Notes: a model not told the origin generated them from the letters alone. DNA of 64,000 nucleotides from Flavobacteriales bacterium UBA5040 (GCA_002415135.1 DIBY01000018.1:62001-126000), one strand, 5' to 3'; shown: positions 39,820-48,931, counted from the stretch's first letter. Program-made: numbers and translations.

Positions 39820-40722
39820 TTACCAACCCTTTTTCCTTACGTACAAGAAAGTAATTGAAGAAATAATCGCCATTAAGCCAAGCGTAATATAATACCCATA
39901 TTTCAAATTAAGCTCTGGCATGAAAACGAAATTCATTCCATAAATTCCAGCGATAAAGGTGATCGGGAAAAAGTACATCGAATAAATTGCAAGTACTTTC
40001 ATCACCTGATTTGCCTTTTGATCACTCATCGCCAAAAACATCGAAATTAAACTCGCAACCTGCGTATTCAGATGTTCAAAATCCGCAATTACATCTTTGT
40101 GCTTATCTTTCAAATCCGTCACTGCGGCATCTTCTAGCGTAAGCAATTTAAACTTGTCAACCCAAACCGTAGAAATATTGAGAATTCTGGTGTTCAGACC
40201 AGATTTTCTTTTTAGTCGATACAATCGTCGAATATGATTAGAGTGATTGGTTGTCTTCAAGAAAATTTCACTTTCGATCTGATCCATTATTTCTAACAAA
40301 TTTTGAGATTCGTCATCATAAGATTTCATTACTTTCAACGCTAAATTTAAAGCAATTTGATCTCGGGTGATTTCAGTATTAATGGGAAGTAGAATCTCTT
40401 TTTTGAATTCGTAGATGCTTCGGTTTTTTAATCGGTGAATGGTAATGATCACATTGTCAATTAAGAAAATGCCGAGTTTGGTAGAAATATCGCTTATTGT
40501 ATTTAAATTTGAACGCTCCAATTGCGTATTCTCGCGCATCAGGAAAAAATTAACGTTCCCGTCTTGCTCATATTTCGGCAGGTGATTCGCGTCAATCGTA
40601 TCTTCCAAAAGAAGAGAATTGATGTCGTAACGCTGGTGCAAAAAAGCCAAATCTTCTTCACTGGGACTTTCTACATCAATCCATTCGCAATGGTCATTTT
40701 TATAAATAATTTCAATAGGCAT
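39820..40722 (-). CDS. corA: CorA-family magnesium/cobalt transporter
   Basis: Pentameric Mg2+ channel of 300 residues. A long cytoplasmic alpha/beta N-terminal domain is followed by the stalk helix (about 130-235) and two C-terminal membrane helices. The selectivity-filter motif GMN is present as IYGMNF, followed by the periplasmic MPE loop. It ends with the basic YVRKKGW. Transcribed alone and divergent from the FabH-type gene. Confidence 0.95.
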   Translation of the reverse strand: MPIEIIYKNDHCEWIDVESPSEEDLAFLHQRYDINSLLLEDTIDANHLPKYEQDGNVNFFLMRENTQLERSNLNTISDISTKLGIFLIDNVIITIHRLKNRSIYEFKKEILLPINTEITRDQIALNLALKVMKSYDDESQNLLEIMDQIESEIFLKTTNHSNHIRRLYRLKRKSGLNTRILNISTVWVDKFKLLTLEDAAVTDLKDKHKDVIADFEHLNTQVASLISMFLAMSDQKANQVMKVLAIYSMYFFPITFIAGIYGMNFVFMPELNLKYGYYITLGLMAIISSITFLYVRKKGW

Positions 40723-40740
40723 TCCGCAAATTTAAGTTAA

Positions 40741-40968
40741 AATTAACATTCAAATATATAAAAGAGTGAGAAACACATTATTTTTATTGCGTTGCTAATA
40801 GCGACGAATTCATGAATTAATTATTGAAATATCTGTCTATTATTTCTATAATATAATTTGAAATAATGTCGTTTAAAACTGCTGCTTTAAAACTAATTCG
40901 TAAATTAATGGAAGAAAATTTTAACAAAATTGCTTAAATACATTACTTCCTATGTGTCGAATAAAATT
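40741..40968. other. Intergenic region between corA and the FabH-type gene
   Basis: AT-rich, no convincing gene. A 23-codon frame (40866-40937) could encode an amphipathic peptide but has no other support. The downstream end carries the promoter box of the FabH-type gene. Confidence 0.4.
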
Positions 40969-40976
40969 TATCTTTG
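40969..40976 (+). promoter_or_regulatory. Putative -7 box for the FabH-type gene
   Basis: TATCTTTG fits TAnnTTTG and lies 17 bases before the ATG at 40994; it is inside the longer frame, which argues for the later start. Confidence 0.5.
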
Positions 40977-40993
40977 TTAAAATTACAAATTAC

Positions 40994-42016
40994 ATGCTTA
41001 AAAGTTATATCAAAGGAGTCGGACATTACGTGCCCGAAAATATTGTCACCAACGATGACTTGTCTAAACTGATGACCACCAACGACGAGTGGATTACAGA
41101 GCGAACAGGCATCAAAGAACGTCATCACCGAAAGAACAGAAACGATTCAGAAGAAACCACAGCGTATCTTGGATTTAAAGCAGCCGAATCTGCTTTAAAA
41201 ATGGCTGGAATGACCGGAAAAGATATTGACTACATCGTATTTGCAACACTTTCCCCTGATTACTATTTCCCAGGTTGTGGAGTTTTGTTACAGGAAATGT
41301 TGGGTTGCGAAACTGTTGGAGCTTTAGATGTGAGAAACCAATGTTCAGGATTTGTTTACGCGATGAGCATTGCCAATGCTTTTATTAAAGCTGGTCAATA
41401 CAGAAATATTTTAGTAGTTGGTGCCGAAATTCATTCATTTGGATTAGACTTCTCAGATGCCGGACGTGGTGTTTCCGTTATTTTCGGAGATGGAGCCGGA
41501 GCGATCATTTTATCAGCAACAGAGGATGAAAATGCTGGTGATATTTTAGCAACCAATATGCATTCAGAAGGAAAACACGCTGAGGAATTATGCACGAAAT
41601 TTCCAGGATCCAAATTTGGATGGAGCGATAGAATGCGTCTGGAACCAGAAAGTGTAACCGATGCAGAAATCTATCCAATCATGAATGGAAACTTTGTTTT
41701 CAAACATGCCGTGACTAGATTTCCTGAAACCATGATGGAAGCTTTAGAAAAAGCGGGCAAAAAGCCCGAAGATTTGGATATGTTTATTCCACACCAGGCG
41801 AATTTAAGAATTGCTCAGTTTGTGCAAAGTCGTTTCGGTTTGCCCGATGAGAAGGTTTATAATAATATCCAACGCTTTGGAAATACCACCGCAGCTTCAA
41901 TTCCTTTAGCCTTAAGCGAAGCTATTGAAAATGGTAAAATTAAACGGGGTGATTTAGTTCTTCTTTCCGCTTTCGGTAGTGGATTTACCTGGGGTTCAGT
42001 TTTATTTAATTATTAA
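40994..42016 (+). CDS. 3-oxoacyl-ACP synthase III family protein (FabH-like)
   Basis: Thiolase-fold condensing enzyme, which in fatty-acid synthesis joins acetyl-CoA and malonyl-ACP. I start at 40994 (MLKSYIKGVGHYVPE, 340 aa). The catalytic triad is Cys117 in DVRNQCSGFVYAM, His267 in IPHQANLRI and Asn297 in FGNTTAAS. An insertion near residues 190-225 (HSEGKHAEELCTKFPG) makes it longer than E. coli FabH. Flavobacteria carry several such paralogues, some in aryl polyene or other lipid pathways. Here the gene stands alone, so general fatty-acid initiation or a special starter unit are both possible. Confidence 0.88.
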   Translation: MLKSYIKGVGHYVPENIVTNDDLSKLMTTNDEWITERTGIKERHHRKNRNDSEETTAYLGFKAAESALKMAGMTGKDIDYIVFATLSPDYYFPGCGVLLQEMLGCETVGALDVRNQCSGFVYAMSIANAFIKAGQYRNILVVGAEIHSFGLDFSDAGRGVSVIFGDGAGAIILSATEDENAGDILATNMHSEGKHAEELCTKFPGSKFGWSDRMRLEPESVTDAEIYPIMNGNFVFKHAVTRFPETMMEALEKAGKKPEDLDMFIPHQANLRIAQFVQSRFGLPDEKVYNNIQRFGNTTAASIPLALSEAIENGKIKRGDLVLLSAFGSGFTWGSVLFNY

Positions 42017-42076
42017 TATTTTTTAATAATGAATCTTCTGCTTCTATAATTTTCCCAAAAGAATTCAATTAAATAG

Positions 42077-42108
42077 TAAAAAAAATGCGTCAATCGACGC
42101 ATTTTTTT
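42077..42108. terminator. Bidirectional terminator between the FabH-type gene and the small lipoprotein gene
   Basis: Palindrome AAAAAATGCGTC-AATC-GACGCATTTTTT with A and T runs on either side of two convergent genes. Confidence 0.92.
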
Positions 42109-42289
42109 ATTGTACAGAAAGAGAATCTTTCACTTGACCTTCATCATTAAAAGCCGCAGAATCAACACCTGCGTTTCGCTTTTCGCTGACACTGTGTTCA
42201 TCTTTGTATTCTTCTCTTTTCTCTTCTTTTTGGGCGCAACTTGCGAAACATAATGTTCCTAGAACGGCTAGAGCAAATAACTTTTTCAT
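42107..42289 (-). CDS. Small lipoprotein, 60 aa
   Basis: A 60-residue protein with a complete lipoprotein signal: MKKLFALAVLGTLCFASC, Cys18. The following AQKEEKREE matches the lipoprotein export signal pattern (Q/K then acidic residues) reported for surface lipoproteins in Bacteroidetes. The remaining 40 residues are polar and probably disordered. The stop lies against a bidirectional terminator, which supports a real, separately transcribed gene. Function unknown. Confidence 0.75.
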   Translation of the reverse strand: MKKLFALAVLGTLCFASCAQKEEKREEYKDEHSVSEKRNAGVDSAAFNDEGQVKDSLSVQ

Positions 42290-42357
42290 CTTATTTTTTT
42301 TAATGTTAAAAACGATAAAAGCAAATAGTGTGCAAGCGCTACAATTTACTTTGCAGT

Positions 42358-43200
42358 TTATGTAAATACCTCGAAATCTGTTCCGTCATAACTGGCAAAA
42401 ACCATGGTCGGATGAGAGTCTTGATGGGCGATATTTCCATTTTTATCGATCGCAATTGCTCCTGCAAATCCATCAATTTCTTTTAATTCTGTAAAGGTTT
42501 TTTCTATTGCGTCATTTAACGAGAAACCGTCGGTTACTCTGATCACTATTTTAGCTGCAGTCGCATTACTCACGATATCTTCACCAACTCCCGTACAACT
42601 AACCGCACAGTATTCATTAGCGAAATTTCCAGCAACTGTGGCAGAATCAGAAATTCTTCCCACCAGTTCAAACCCTTTTCCACCTGTGGAAGTTGCTGCA
42701 GCAAGTCGACCTTCCCGATCTAAAGCCACACAACCAACCGTTCCTTTTCCACCGGTATTTAATTTCGCTTCGTATTCTTTTCTTCGTTGTGGAATTTCGG
42801 TAGAGAAATCTTCAAAATCATTTTCTGTAGCATATTTCTTCGCGCCAGTTCCGCCCAGAACCCGATCATCTTCTTTCATTAAAACTTGAGCGACTTCAAT
42901 CGGATTTTTCACATTTTCAATATTGATGACGCCAGAAAATTTCTGAGTTTTTCCATTCATTAAAGAAGCACTCATTCTTATTTTTCCGTCGCTTTGAATT
43001 TGCGAACCCATTCCAGCGTTGTAGAGCAAATCATCCTCTAACAATTTTACCGCATGAACTACAGTTTCTTCCGCAGAATGATTTTTTAAAAATTCATAAG
43101 ATGTTTTTGCAATTTCTTTTAATGAATTTTGCTTGGCAATTTTTACGTCGTGACTTTGGTCGCTTTCGGAGAAAAATCCACCGTGAATGATTATTTTCAT
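42358..43200 (-). CDS. iaaA: Isoaspartyl peptidase / type 2 asparaginase
   Basis: Ntn-hydrolase that cleaves beta-aspartyl peptides. The precursor cuts itself before the nucleophile Thr154, in NTGGKGTVGCVALD. The N-terminal HGGFF, the substrate-binding GGTGAKKYA, and GNFANEYCAVSCTGVGED in the beta subunit fit the plant-type asparaginase family. It is 8 bases downstream of cphB. In that setting its natural substrate is very probably beta-Asp-Arg released from cyanophycin, giving Asp and Arg. Confidence 0.94.
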   Translation of the reverse strand: MKIIIHGGFFSESDQSHDVKIAKQNSLKEIAKTSYEFLKNHSAEETVVHAVKLLEDDLLYNAGMGSQIQSDGKIRMSASLMNGKTQKFSGVINIENVKNPIEVAQVLMKEDDRVLGGTGAKKYATENDFEDFSTEIPQRRKEYEAKLNTGGKGTVGCVALDREGRLAAATSTGGKGFELVGRISDSATVAGNFANEYCAVSCTGVGEDIVSNATAAKIVIRVTDGFSLNDAIEKTFTELKEIDGFAGAIAIDKNGNIAHQDSHPTMVFASYDGTDFEVFT

Positions 43201-43208
43201 TTTTATTT

Positions 43209-44108
43209 CTAAAATTTATTTTGTTGAGCCTGCGGAATAGGACTGTATTGCGAGTTAACGATGGTTAAATCCTTTTCTTTTAAATCGTAAAAGTCGTTTT
43301 GAGATAAAACGTGAACGATTAAATTATCGATAGAAATAGGTTTGCCCAGTTCGATATTGGTTAAGTTAGTATCTTTTATAAAACGTCCATCAACCAGAAT
43401 AACCAAACCAGATCCAATCGCGGTCATAATATCATTATCGATAAAAAGTCCGGTATCTTCACCTAAGCCGATTCCTAAAGTTCTGGGATTATTTACAACC
43501 GCTTGAAATAATCTTCCTATTCTTCCGCGCTGGACAAAGTGGGTGTCGACAATTACATTTTCTATGAAACCTAAACCTTGCGTTGTTTTAATTTCTCCTT
43601 TTAGAAGAGCCTCACTGCTTGAACCTTGATAAATCATATTCTCAGAAGCAGCAGCCGCGCCAGCAGATGTTCCGGCATAAATAAAATTTTCTTCTCGATA
43701 TTTTTGCAGAATGATATCGTGAAATCTTGTTCCACCTAAAATTGAAGTCAAGCGAAGTTGGTCACCACCCGTAAACATAACTACATCTGCCGCAGATGCA
43801 CGAGCAGTAATTTCATCACTATTGCCTTGTTCGCGATTGGTGATGTCTAAAATATTGACATGCTTAGCGCCCAGAAATTCAAATGCTTTCTTGTATTCAG
43901 GTCCTACGATTTGTGGAATCTGAGAAGCGGTGGTAATAATTTCGATCACCGAATCTTCTTTCAAACGGGATTCATCAATGATTTTCCGTAAGATTCCACG
44001 TTCAAAAAAATTCAGATTTTTCTCTATATTTTGATCATAATCGGTTTCCGCGAAACTGCCTTTGTTAACTGCGCCACCAATAATCATTAATTTTCCAACT
44101 GCTTTCAT
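43209..44108 (-). CDS. cphB: Cyanophycinase (peptidase S51)
   Basis: Serine exopeptidase that degrades cyanophycin (multi-L-arginyl-poly-L-aspartate) to beta-Asp-Arg dipeptides. The nucleophile lies in FIYAGTSAGAAAASENM (GTSAGA elbow). Other marks are VMFTGGDQLRLTSIL, DTHFVQRGRIGRLF and GIGLGEDTGLF. The ATG at 44108 gives MKAVGKLMIIGG; an ATG three codons upstream is also possible. There is no signal peptide, so it acts in the cytoplasm on stored polymer. It forms an operon with iaaA and is divergent from cphA across about 200 bases. Confidence 0.94.
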   Translation of the reverse strand: MKAVGKLMIIGGAVNKGSFAETDYDQNIEKNLNFFERGILRKIIDESRLKEDSVIEIITTASQIPQIVGPEYKKAFEFLGAKHVNILDITNREQGNSDEITARASAADVVMFTGGDQLRLTSILGGTRFHDIILQKYREENFIYAGTSAGAAAASENMIYQGSSSEALLKGEIKTTQGLGFIENVIVDTHFVQRGRIGRLFQAVVNNPRTLGIGLGEDTGLFIDNDIMTAIGSGLVILVDGRFIKDTNLTNIELGKPISIDNLIVHVLSQNDFYDLKEKDLTIVNSQYSPIPQAQQNKF

Positions 44109-44252
44109 AGCTTGCAAATTTAAAAAAATATTTTGTGCTACTTCTATAAAAAACGATTCATCTTCATTAAGAGTTCATATTGTCTATGAGTGATCAACCG
44201 AAAAAATACCGCTAATTTTTATTATTTTTTCTTAATTATTAAGGTTTTCGTT

Positions 44253-44260
44253 TATCTTTG
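44253..44260 (+). promoter_or_regulatory. Putative -7 box for cphA
   Basis: TATCTTTG fits TAnnTTTG, 45 bases upstream of the cphA ATG in the cphB-cphA intergenic region. Confidence 0.5.
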
Positions 44261-44305
44261 ATAATCAAATAAAATTTACCGACTAAAAAAAGACCTCAAT
44301 TACCT

Positions 44306-46936
44306 ATGAAAATTGATAAAATACAAGTTTTGCGTGGCCCGAATATTTGGAGCATCAAAAGAAAAAAACTCATTCAAATGCGTTTGGACCTCGAGGAATT
44401 GGAGGATTACCCAACGAATAAAATTGACGGTTTTAGAGATAGATTACAATTATTAATGCCATCATTAATTACGCACCGTTGTTCGGAAGGCGTCGAAGGT
44501 GGTTTTTTCCAAAGGGTCGAAATGGGAACTTGGATGGGTCATGTTATTGAACATATCGCTTTAGAAATTCAAACTTTAGCCGGAATGGATACTGGTTTCG
44601 GCAGAACACGAGAAACCAAAACTCCTGGCGTCTATAATGTGGTCTTTAGTTATTTAGAGGAAAATTCTGGGATTTACGCTGCCGAGCAATCGGTAGAGAT
44701 CGCCAGATGTTTAATAGAAGCTCGTGATTATAGTCTAGAAGATTGCATCAGAAATTTAAAAGAAACGCGCGAGCGTGAAAGATTAGGACCATCTACTGGA
44801 AGCATTGTTCAGGAAGCGGTTGCCAGAAATATTCCTTGGATTAGGTTAGGAAGAAATTCACTGGTTCAATTGGGATATGGTGTGAATCAAACCAGATTTC
44901 AAGCAACGATTACAGGAAATACAAGTTCAATTGCAGTTGATATTGCCTGTAATAAAGAACTGACGAAGAAAATGCTTGATGAAGCGGCCATCCCGGTTCC
45001 GACTGGTGATTTGGTACATGATGAGGAAGGTTTGGTACGAGTAATTGAAAAAATTGGATATCCACTTGTTTTAAAGCCATTAGATGGAAACCATGGTAAA
45101 GGTTCTTCCATTAATGTAAATGATGTTGAGACTGCAATCGTAGGATTGGCGCACGCTCAGAACTTTTCTCAAAAGGTAATTGTAGAAAGATACATCACCG
45201 GATATGATTTCCGTATTTTGGTGATTAATCATAAAATGGTTGCTGCTGCCAGACGCGTTCCTGCTCATATTATTGGAGATGGTGATCTGAGTATTCAGGA
45301 ATTAATCGATAAAGAAAATCTAGATCCAAGGAGAGGATATGGACATGAAAATGTTTTGACCGAAATCCTGGTTGATAAAGATACCAATGAACTTTTAGAG
45401 AAATTACATTATACTTTAGAAACGGTTCCTAAAAACGGTGAAATCGTTTATTTAAAATCGACTGCGAATCTATCAACTGGAGGAACTTCGATTGATGTCA
45501 CCGACATGGTTCATCCAGAAAATATTGTCATGGCAGAAAGAGTTTCCAGGATCATCGGTTTAGATGTAGCTGGAATCGACATCATGGCAGAAAATCTAAC
45601 TCAGCCTTTAAGAGAAAGTGGCGGGGCAATTTTAGAGGTAAATGCTGCACCAGGATTTAGAATGCACTTGGCTCCGAGTGAAGGTTTACCAAGAAACGTC
45701 GCTGCTCCAGTGGTTGATATGTTATATCCGCAAGGGAAACCTGTGCGTGTCCCGATTATTGCGGTAACGGGAACTAATGGTAAAACGACCACCACGCGAT
45801 TAATTTCTCACATTGTAAAAAATAATGGATTTAGAGTAGGCTTCACAACGTCTGATGGAATCTATATTCAGAATACCATGTTGACCAAAGGAGACACAAC
45901 AGGCCCGATCTCTGCTGAATTTATTCTGAAAGATCCTACCGTGGAATTTGCCGTTTTAGAAACTGCACGAGGTGGAATTCTCCGTTCTGGTTTAGGCTTC
46001 AGTTCTTGTGATATCGGTGTTTTAACCAATATCAAAGAGGACCATTTGGGAATGAACGATATTCATAATTTAAAGGACTTAACCAAAGTGAAACGAGTCG
46101 TCATGGATTCTGTGAAAAAAGATGGTTGGAGTGTTTTAAATGCAGACGATGCTTATTCAATGAGATTGATGCCCGATTTGGATTCGAAAATCGCTATTTT
46201 CAGTTTAGATGAAAACAATCCTCATATTAAGAAGTTCGCCAAAGAAGGCAAAGTGACTTGTGTATATGAAGAAGGTTTTATTACTATAAAAAAAGGAGAT
46301 TGGAAAATCCGTGTCGCCAAAGCGAACAATATTCCGATTACGATGGAAGGCAAGGCCAAGTTCATGATCTCTAATGTTTTGGCAGCCAGTTTAGCAACTT
46401 ATTTATACGGTTTCGAAATTGAAGATATCGCGAATTCACTGCGGACTTTTATTCCAAGTCCGATGTTGATGCCGGGAAGATTGAACATTTTTAAATTCAA
46501 AAAATTTCACGTCTTAATCGACTTTGCACATAATCCAGCAGGTTACGAAGCCATTGAAGATTATCTAAGCAACGTGGAAGCCACCAAAAAGATCGGAATT
46601 ATTTCCGGAGTAGGCGACCGTCGTGATGAAGATATAAGGGAATGTGGTAAAATTGCTGGGCGTATGTTTGATTATATCATCATCAGAAATGAAAAACATT
46701 TGCGTGGCAGAACCGAAGAAGAAATCAATGATTTAATCATTTCCGGAATTCAGGAATCCGACAGTACGGTAAGTTATGAATGCATTCCAAAAGAGATTGA
46801 AGCCTTGAAACATGCGATGAGCATGGCAGAAGATGGTACATTCATTACCGCACTGAGCGACGTTGTAACCAATGCGATCGAATTGGTCCAGGAATATCAG
46901 ATGCGCGAGATTTTGGACGAAGGGAAAATTAACTAA
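44306..46936 (+). CDS. cphA: Cyanophycin synthetase
   Basis: Non-ribosomal enzyme that builds cyanophycin from Asp and Arg with ATP. Order of domains in 876 residues: N-terminal domain (about 1-160), ATP-grasp domain (about 200-470; PLVLKPLDGNHGKGSSINV, AGIDIMAENL, LEVNAAPGFRMHLAPSEG) that adds Asp to the backbone, and a Mur-ligase-like domain (480-876; P-loop VTGTNGKTTTT, LETARGGILRSGLGF, DFAHNPAGYEAIEDYL) that adds Arg. All are intact and length is typical. cphB and iaaA are divergent, so synthesis and breakdown are encoded side by side but expressed separately. Confidence 0.96.
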   Translation: MKIDKIQVLRGPNIWSIKRKKLIQMRLDLEELEDYPTNKIDGFRDRLQLLMPSLITHRCSEGVEGGFFQRVEMGTWMGHVIEHIALEIQTLAGMDTGFGRTRETKTPGVYNVVFSYLEENSGIYAAEQSVEIARCLIEARDYSLEDCIRNLKETRERERLGPSTGSIVQEAVARNIPWIRLGRNSLVQLGYGVNQTRFQATITGNTSSIAVDIACNKELTKKMLDEAAIPVPTGDLVHDEEGLVRVIEKIGYPLVLKPLDGNHGKGSSINVNDVETAIVGLAHAQNFSQKVIVERYITGYDFRILVINHKMVAAARRVPAHIIGDGDLSIQELIDKENLDPRRGYGHENVLTEILVDKDTNELLEKLHYTLETVPKNGEIVYLKSTANLSTGGTSIDVTDMVHPENIVMAERVSRIIGLDVAGIDIMAENLTQPLRESGGAILEVNAAPGFRMHLAPSEGLPRNVAAPVVDMLYPQGKPVRVPIIAVTGTNGKTTTTRLISHIVKNNGFRVGFTTSDGIYIQNTMLTKGDTTGPISAEFILKDPTVEFAVLETARGGILRSGLGFSSCDIGVLTNIKEDHLGMNDIHNLKDLTKVKRVVMDSVKKDGWSVLNADDAYSMRLMPDLDSKIAIFSLDENNPHIKKFAKEGKVTCVYEEGFITIKKGDWKIRVAKANNIPITMEGKAKFMISNVLAASLATYLYGFEIEDIANSLRTFIPSPMLMPGRLNIFKFKKFHVLIDFAHNPAGYEAIEDYLSNVEATKKIGIISGVGDRRDEDIRECGKIAGRMFDYIIIRNEKHLRGRTEEEINDLIISGIQESDSTVSYECIPKEIEALKHAMSMAEDGTFITALSDVVTNAIELVQEYQMREILDEGKIN

Positions 46937-46950
46937 GTAGTTTTTACTAT

Positions 46951-47059
46951 TTATTTGGGCAGACATTTCCGTCTTCCATTCCCGCTTTTTTGCTCCACTT
47001 CGTTTTGCAAAAAGAGTTTCATTAAAGCCGGGCTGCAGAGTCGGCCGTATTCAAAATTT
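46951..47059. repeat. Intergenic repeat, copy B (homologous to 24040-24172)
   Basis: It shares ordered blocks with copy A: GGGCnGAC, TCTTCCnTTCCCnC, AAAAAGAGTT, AAGCnGGG, TATTCAA. The central stem here is GCTTTTTTGC / GCAAAAAGAG where copy A has CTTTTTTATA / TATAAAAAGAG. Both have six Ts against five As. It lies between cphA and dnaX. Confidence 0.75.
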
Positions 47060-47085
47060 GGATTTAAATCAAAAAAAATAGAATT

Positions 47086-47120
47086 AACTCTCAAAATCAA
47101 AAGTTTTGAGAGTTTTTTTT
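47086..47120 (+). terminator. Terminator after cphA
   Basis: Perfect stem AACTCTCAAAA / TTTTGAGAGTT followed by eight Ts. Confidence 0.92.
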
Positions 47121-47216
47121 ATTGGTAGAATCATTGACTCTTATATCGATAGCAATTTTAGAAGATTTTAGCCATAATTATTCACGGCTTCTATTTTATA
47201 TTCTCATTTATTTTCC

Positions 47217-47224
47217 TATTTTTG
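47217..47224 (+). promoter_or_regulatory. Putative -7 box for dnaX
   Basis: TATTTTTG fits TAnnTTTG but ends only four bases before the ATG, so the transcript would be leaderless if this box is used. Confidence 0.35.
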
Positions 47225-47228
47225 ACCA

Positions 47229-48314
47229 ATGGAAAATTTCGTTGTTTCTGCAAGAAAATACCGTCCGCAAGAGTTTGATACTGTTGTTGGGCAAGGTCAT
47301 ATTACAGAAACTCTGGAACACGCCATCGATGAAAATCAATTGGCTCAAGCTTTACTTTTTTGCGGACCAAGAGGAGTTGGTAAAACAACCTGTGCCAGAA
47401 TCCTTGCCCGAAAAATCAATGAGCGAGACGGTTCAACTTCAGAAGATGGATTCGCGTACAATATTTTCGAACTCGATGCAGCTTCCAATAACTCAGTTAA
47501 TGATATTCGGGAACTGACCGACCAAGTTCGTTTCGCACCTCAAGTTGGGAAATATAAAATCTATATTATCGACGAGGTTCATATGTTGTCTCAAGCGGCT
47601 TTTAATGCCTTTTTGAAAACTTTAGAAGAACCACCAGCACACGCAATTTTTATTTTGGCAACAACCGAAAAGCATAAGATCATTCCTACGATCTTATCAC
47701 GTTGTCAGATCTATGATTTCAAGCGAATCACCATTGAGGATATCCAGATTCATTTGCAGAAAATAGCAGAGAAAGAAGGAATTCAATATGAAGATGACGC
47801 TCTTTATCTAATTGCGCAAAAAGCAGACGGAGCACTGCGCGACGCACTTTCAATCTTTGATAGACTTTCCACTTTTTCGCAGAAAAATATTACGTTAGCA
47901 AAAGCAGCCGAAGTTTTGAATGTTTTGGATTACGAACAATATCTTTCTATTGTAGATCTAGCGCACGAGAATAAGATCTCTGAAACTTTATTCGCTTTAA
48001 ATGAAATTATTAAAAAAGGATTTGATCCGCATATTTTTATTGCAGGTTTAGGAAGTCATTTCCGTGATTTAATGATGGCACAAAATCCACAAACGGTAAG
48101 TTTAATTGAGGTTGGTGAAAAAACAAAAATCAAATTTCTGGATCAAAGCAAAAAATGGAACGCTCAGCAATTAGTTGATGCCATTGAAATTTGCAATCAT
48201 GCCGACATTAATTATAAAAATTCCAAGAATCCTCGCTTGACTGTAGAAATTGCTTTGATGCAACTTTCTTCGTTATCTGCAAACACGGCAGATCCTAAAA
48301 AAAAAAGTATCTGA
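47229..48314 (+). CDS. dnaX: DNA polymerase III gamma subunit (zero-frame product of dnaX)
   Basis: Clamp-loader ATPase. Domains I-II: Walker A GPRGVGKTTCAR (near residue 45), Walker B IIDEVHML, SRC motif LSRCQIYDFKRI, and domain III from about residue 240. The usual zinc-binding cysteine cluster after Walker A is missing (NERDGSTSEDGFAYNIFELD). At 48297-48306 the frame meets a run of ten As and stops three codons later (AGT ATC TGA), giving 361 residues. The -1 frame beyond the run is open for another 200 codons and encodes the tau-like tail. The product of this frame corresponds to the short gamma form. Confidence 0.9.
   Translation: MENFVVSARKYRPQEFDTVVGQGHITETLEHAIDENQLAQALLFCGPRGVGKTTCARILARKINERDGSTSEDGFAYNIFELDAASNNSVNDIRELTDQVRFAPQVGKYKIYIIDEVHMLSQAAFNAFLKTLEEPPAHAIFILATTEKHKIIPTILSRCQIYDFKRITIEDIQIHLQKIAEKEGIQYEDDALYLIAQKADGALRDALSIFDRLSTFSQKNITLAKAAEVLNVLDYEQYLSIVDLAHENKISETLFALNEIIKKGFDPHIFIAGLGSHFRDLMMAQNPQTVSLIEVGEKTKIKFLDQSKKWNAQQLVDAIEICNHADINYKNSKNPRLTVEIALMQLSSLSANTADPKKKSI
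48297..48314 (+). promoter_or_regulatory. dnaX: A10 slippery site in dnaX
   Basis: Ten As followed by G, then the zero-frame TGA at 48312. A -1 slip re-reads it as Lys codons and continues as YLILAPFLSSE. An inverted repeat GAAGTA-ATCAT-TACTTC follows at 48338-48354. Ribosomal frameshifting, transcriptional slippage and a homopolymer sequencing error all fit. Confidence 0.6.
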
Positions 48315-48907
48315 TTTTAGCACCATTTCTTAGTTCTGAAGTAATCATTACTTCTCCAGTTGCTAAAGAATTGCCTAAAGAAAATCCAAAAGAAATTGCT
48401 GAGGAAATTAAGAAAGTTGTTCTTAAAACTTCCGAACCGATCGGACTACCAAAAAAACCATCTCAATTTAGCATCAGTGCAGCTTTAACAAAATCAGAAG
48501 AAGCTCCGGAGAAAATAATCGATTCTACGAAGAAAGATTTACCAAGTCAGCATTTCAGTGAAACTGATTTGCAAAATGAATGGAAAAAATTCTTGGTAGA
48601 ACTTCAGGAGAAAGATATCATCGTGTACAATGCGATCAATTCTTTTAAGCTAAAAAAGAAAGAGGAGAATATAGTTGTAGTAACGTATCCATCAGAATCT
48701 GCAAAAGTAGAATTTGATAAAATACGGTCGGATTTCTTTAATCATTTTATGCATAAAGTCAACCATTTCAATATTAGCGTTGAATTTTCAGTTGACATTA
48801 CCATGAAAAAAGAAATTATCACTAAACGAAAGATTTTCGATAAATTTGCCGAAATAAATCCAGTCCTCAAAGAATTAGACGATCTCTTTAAATTGGATTT
48901 TAATTAA
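48305..48907 (+). CDS. dnaX: DnaX tau-specific C-terminal extension, -1 frame
   Basis: This frame is open from the A10 run to TAA at 48907. It has no convincing start of its own (the first candidate is a TTG at 48371), so it should be read as the continuation of dnaX. A -1 shift gives a fused protein of about 559 residues. The tail has a Lys/Pro/Ser-rich linker and a compact end domain (LQNEWKKFLVELQEKD; IVVVTYPSESAKVEFDKI) with the alpha/beta pattern of Bacteroidetes tau C-termini. It should bind the polymerase alpha subunit or DnaB helicase. Confidence 0.75.
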   Translation, partial: KYLILAPFLSSEVIITSPVAKELPKENPKEIAEEIKKVVLKTSEPIGLPKKPSQFSISAALTKSEEAPEKIIDSTKKDLPSQHFSETDLQNEWKKFLVELQEKDIIVYNAINSFKLKKKEENIVVVTYPSESAKVEFDKIRSDFFNHFMHKVNHFNISVEFSVDITMKKEIITKRKIFDKFAEINPVLKELDDLFKLDFN

Positions 48908-48931
48908 TTATAATACTTCTCAATCTATAAT

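Noticed and set aside
40866..40937. A 23-codon frame (MSFKTAALKLIRKLMEENF...) upstream of the FabH-type gene
   Set aside because: It could be an amphipathic peptide, but there is no promoter, terminator or conservation evidence.
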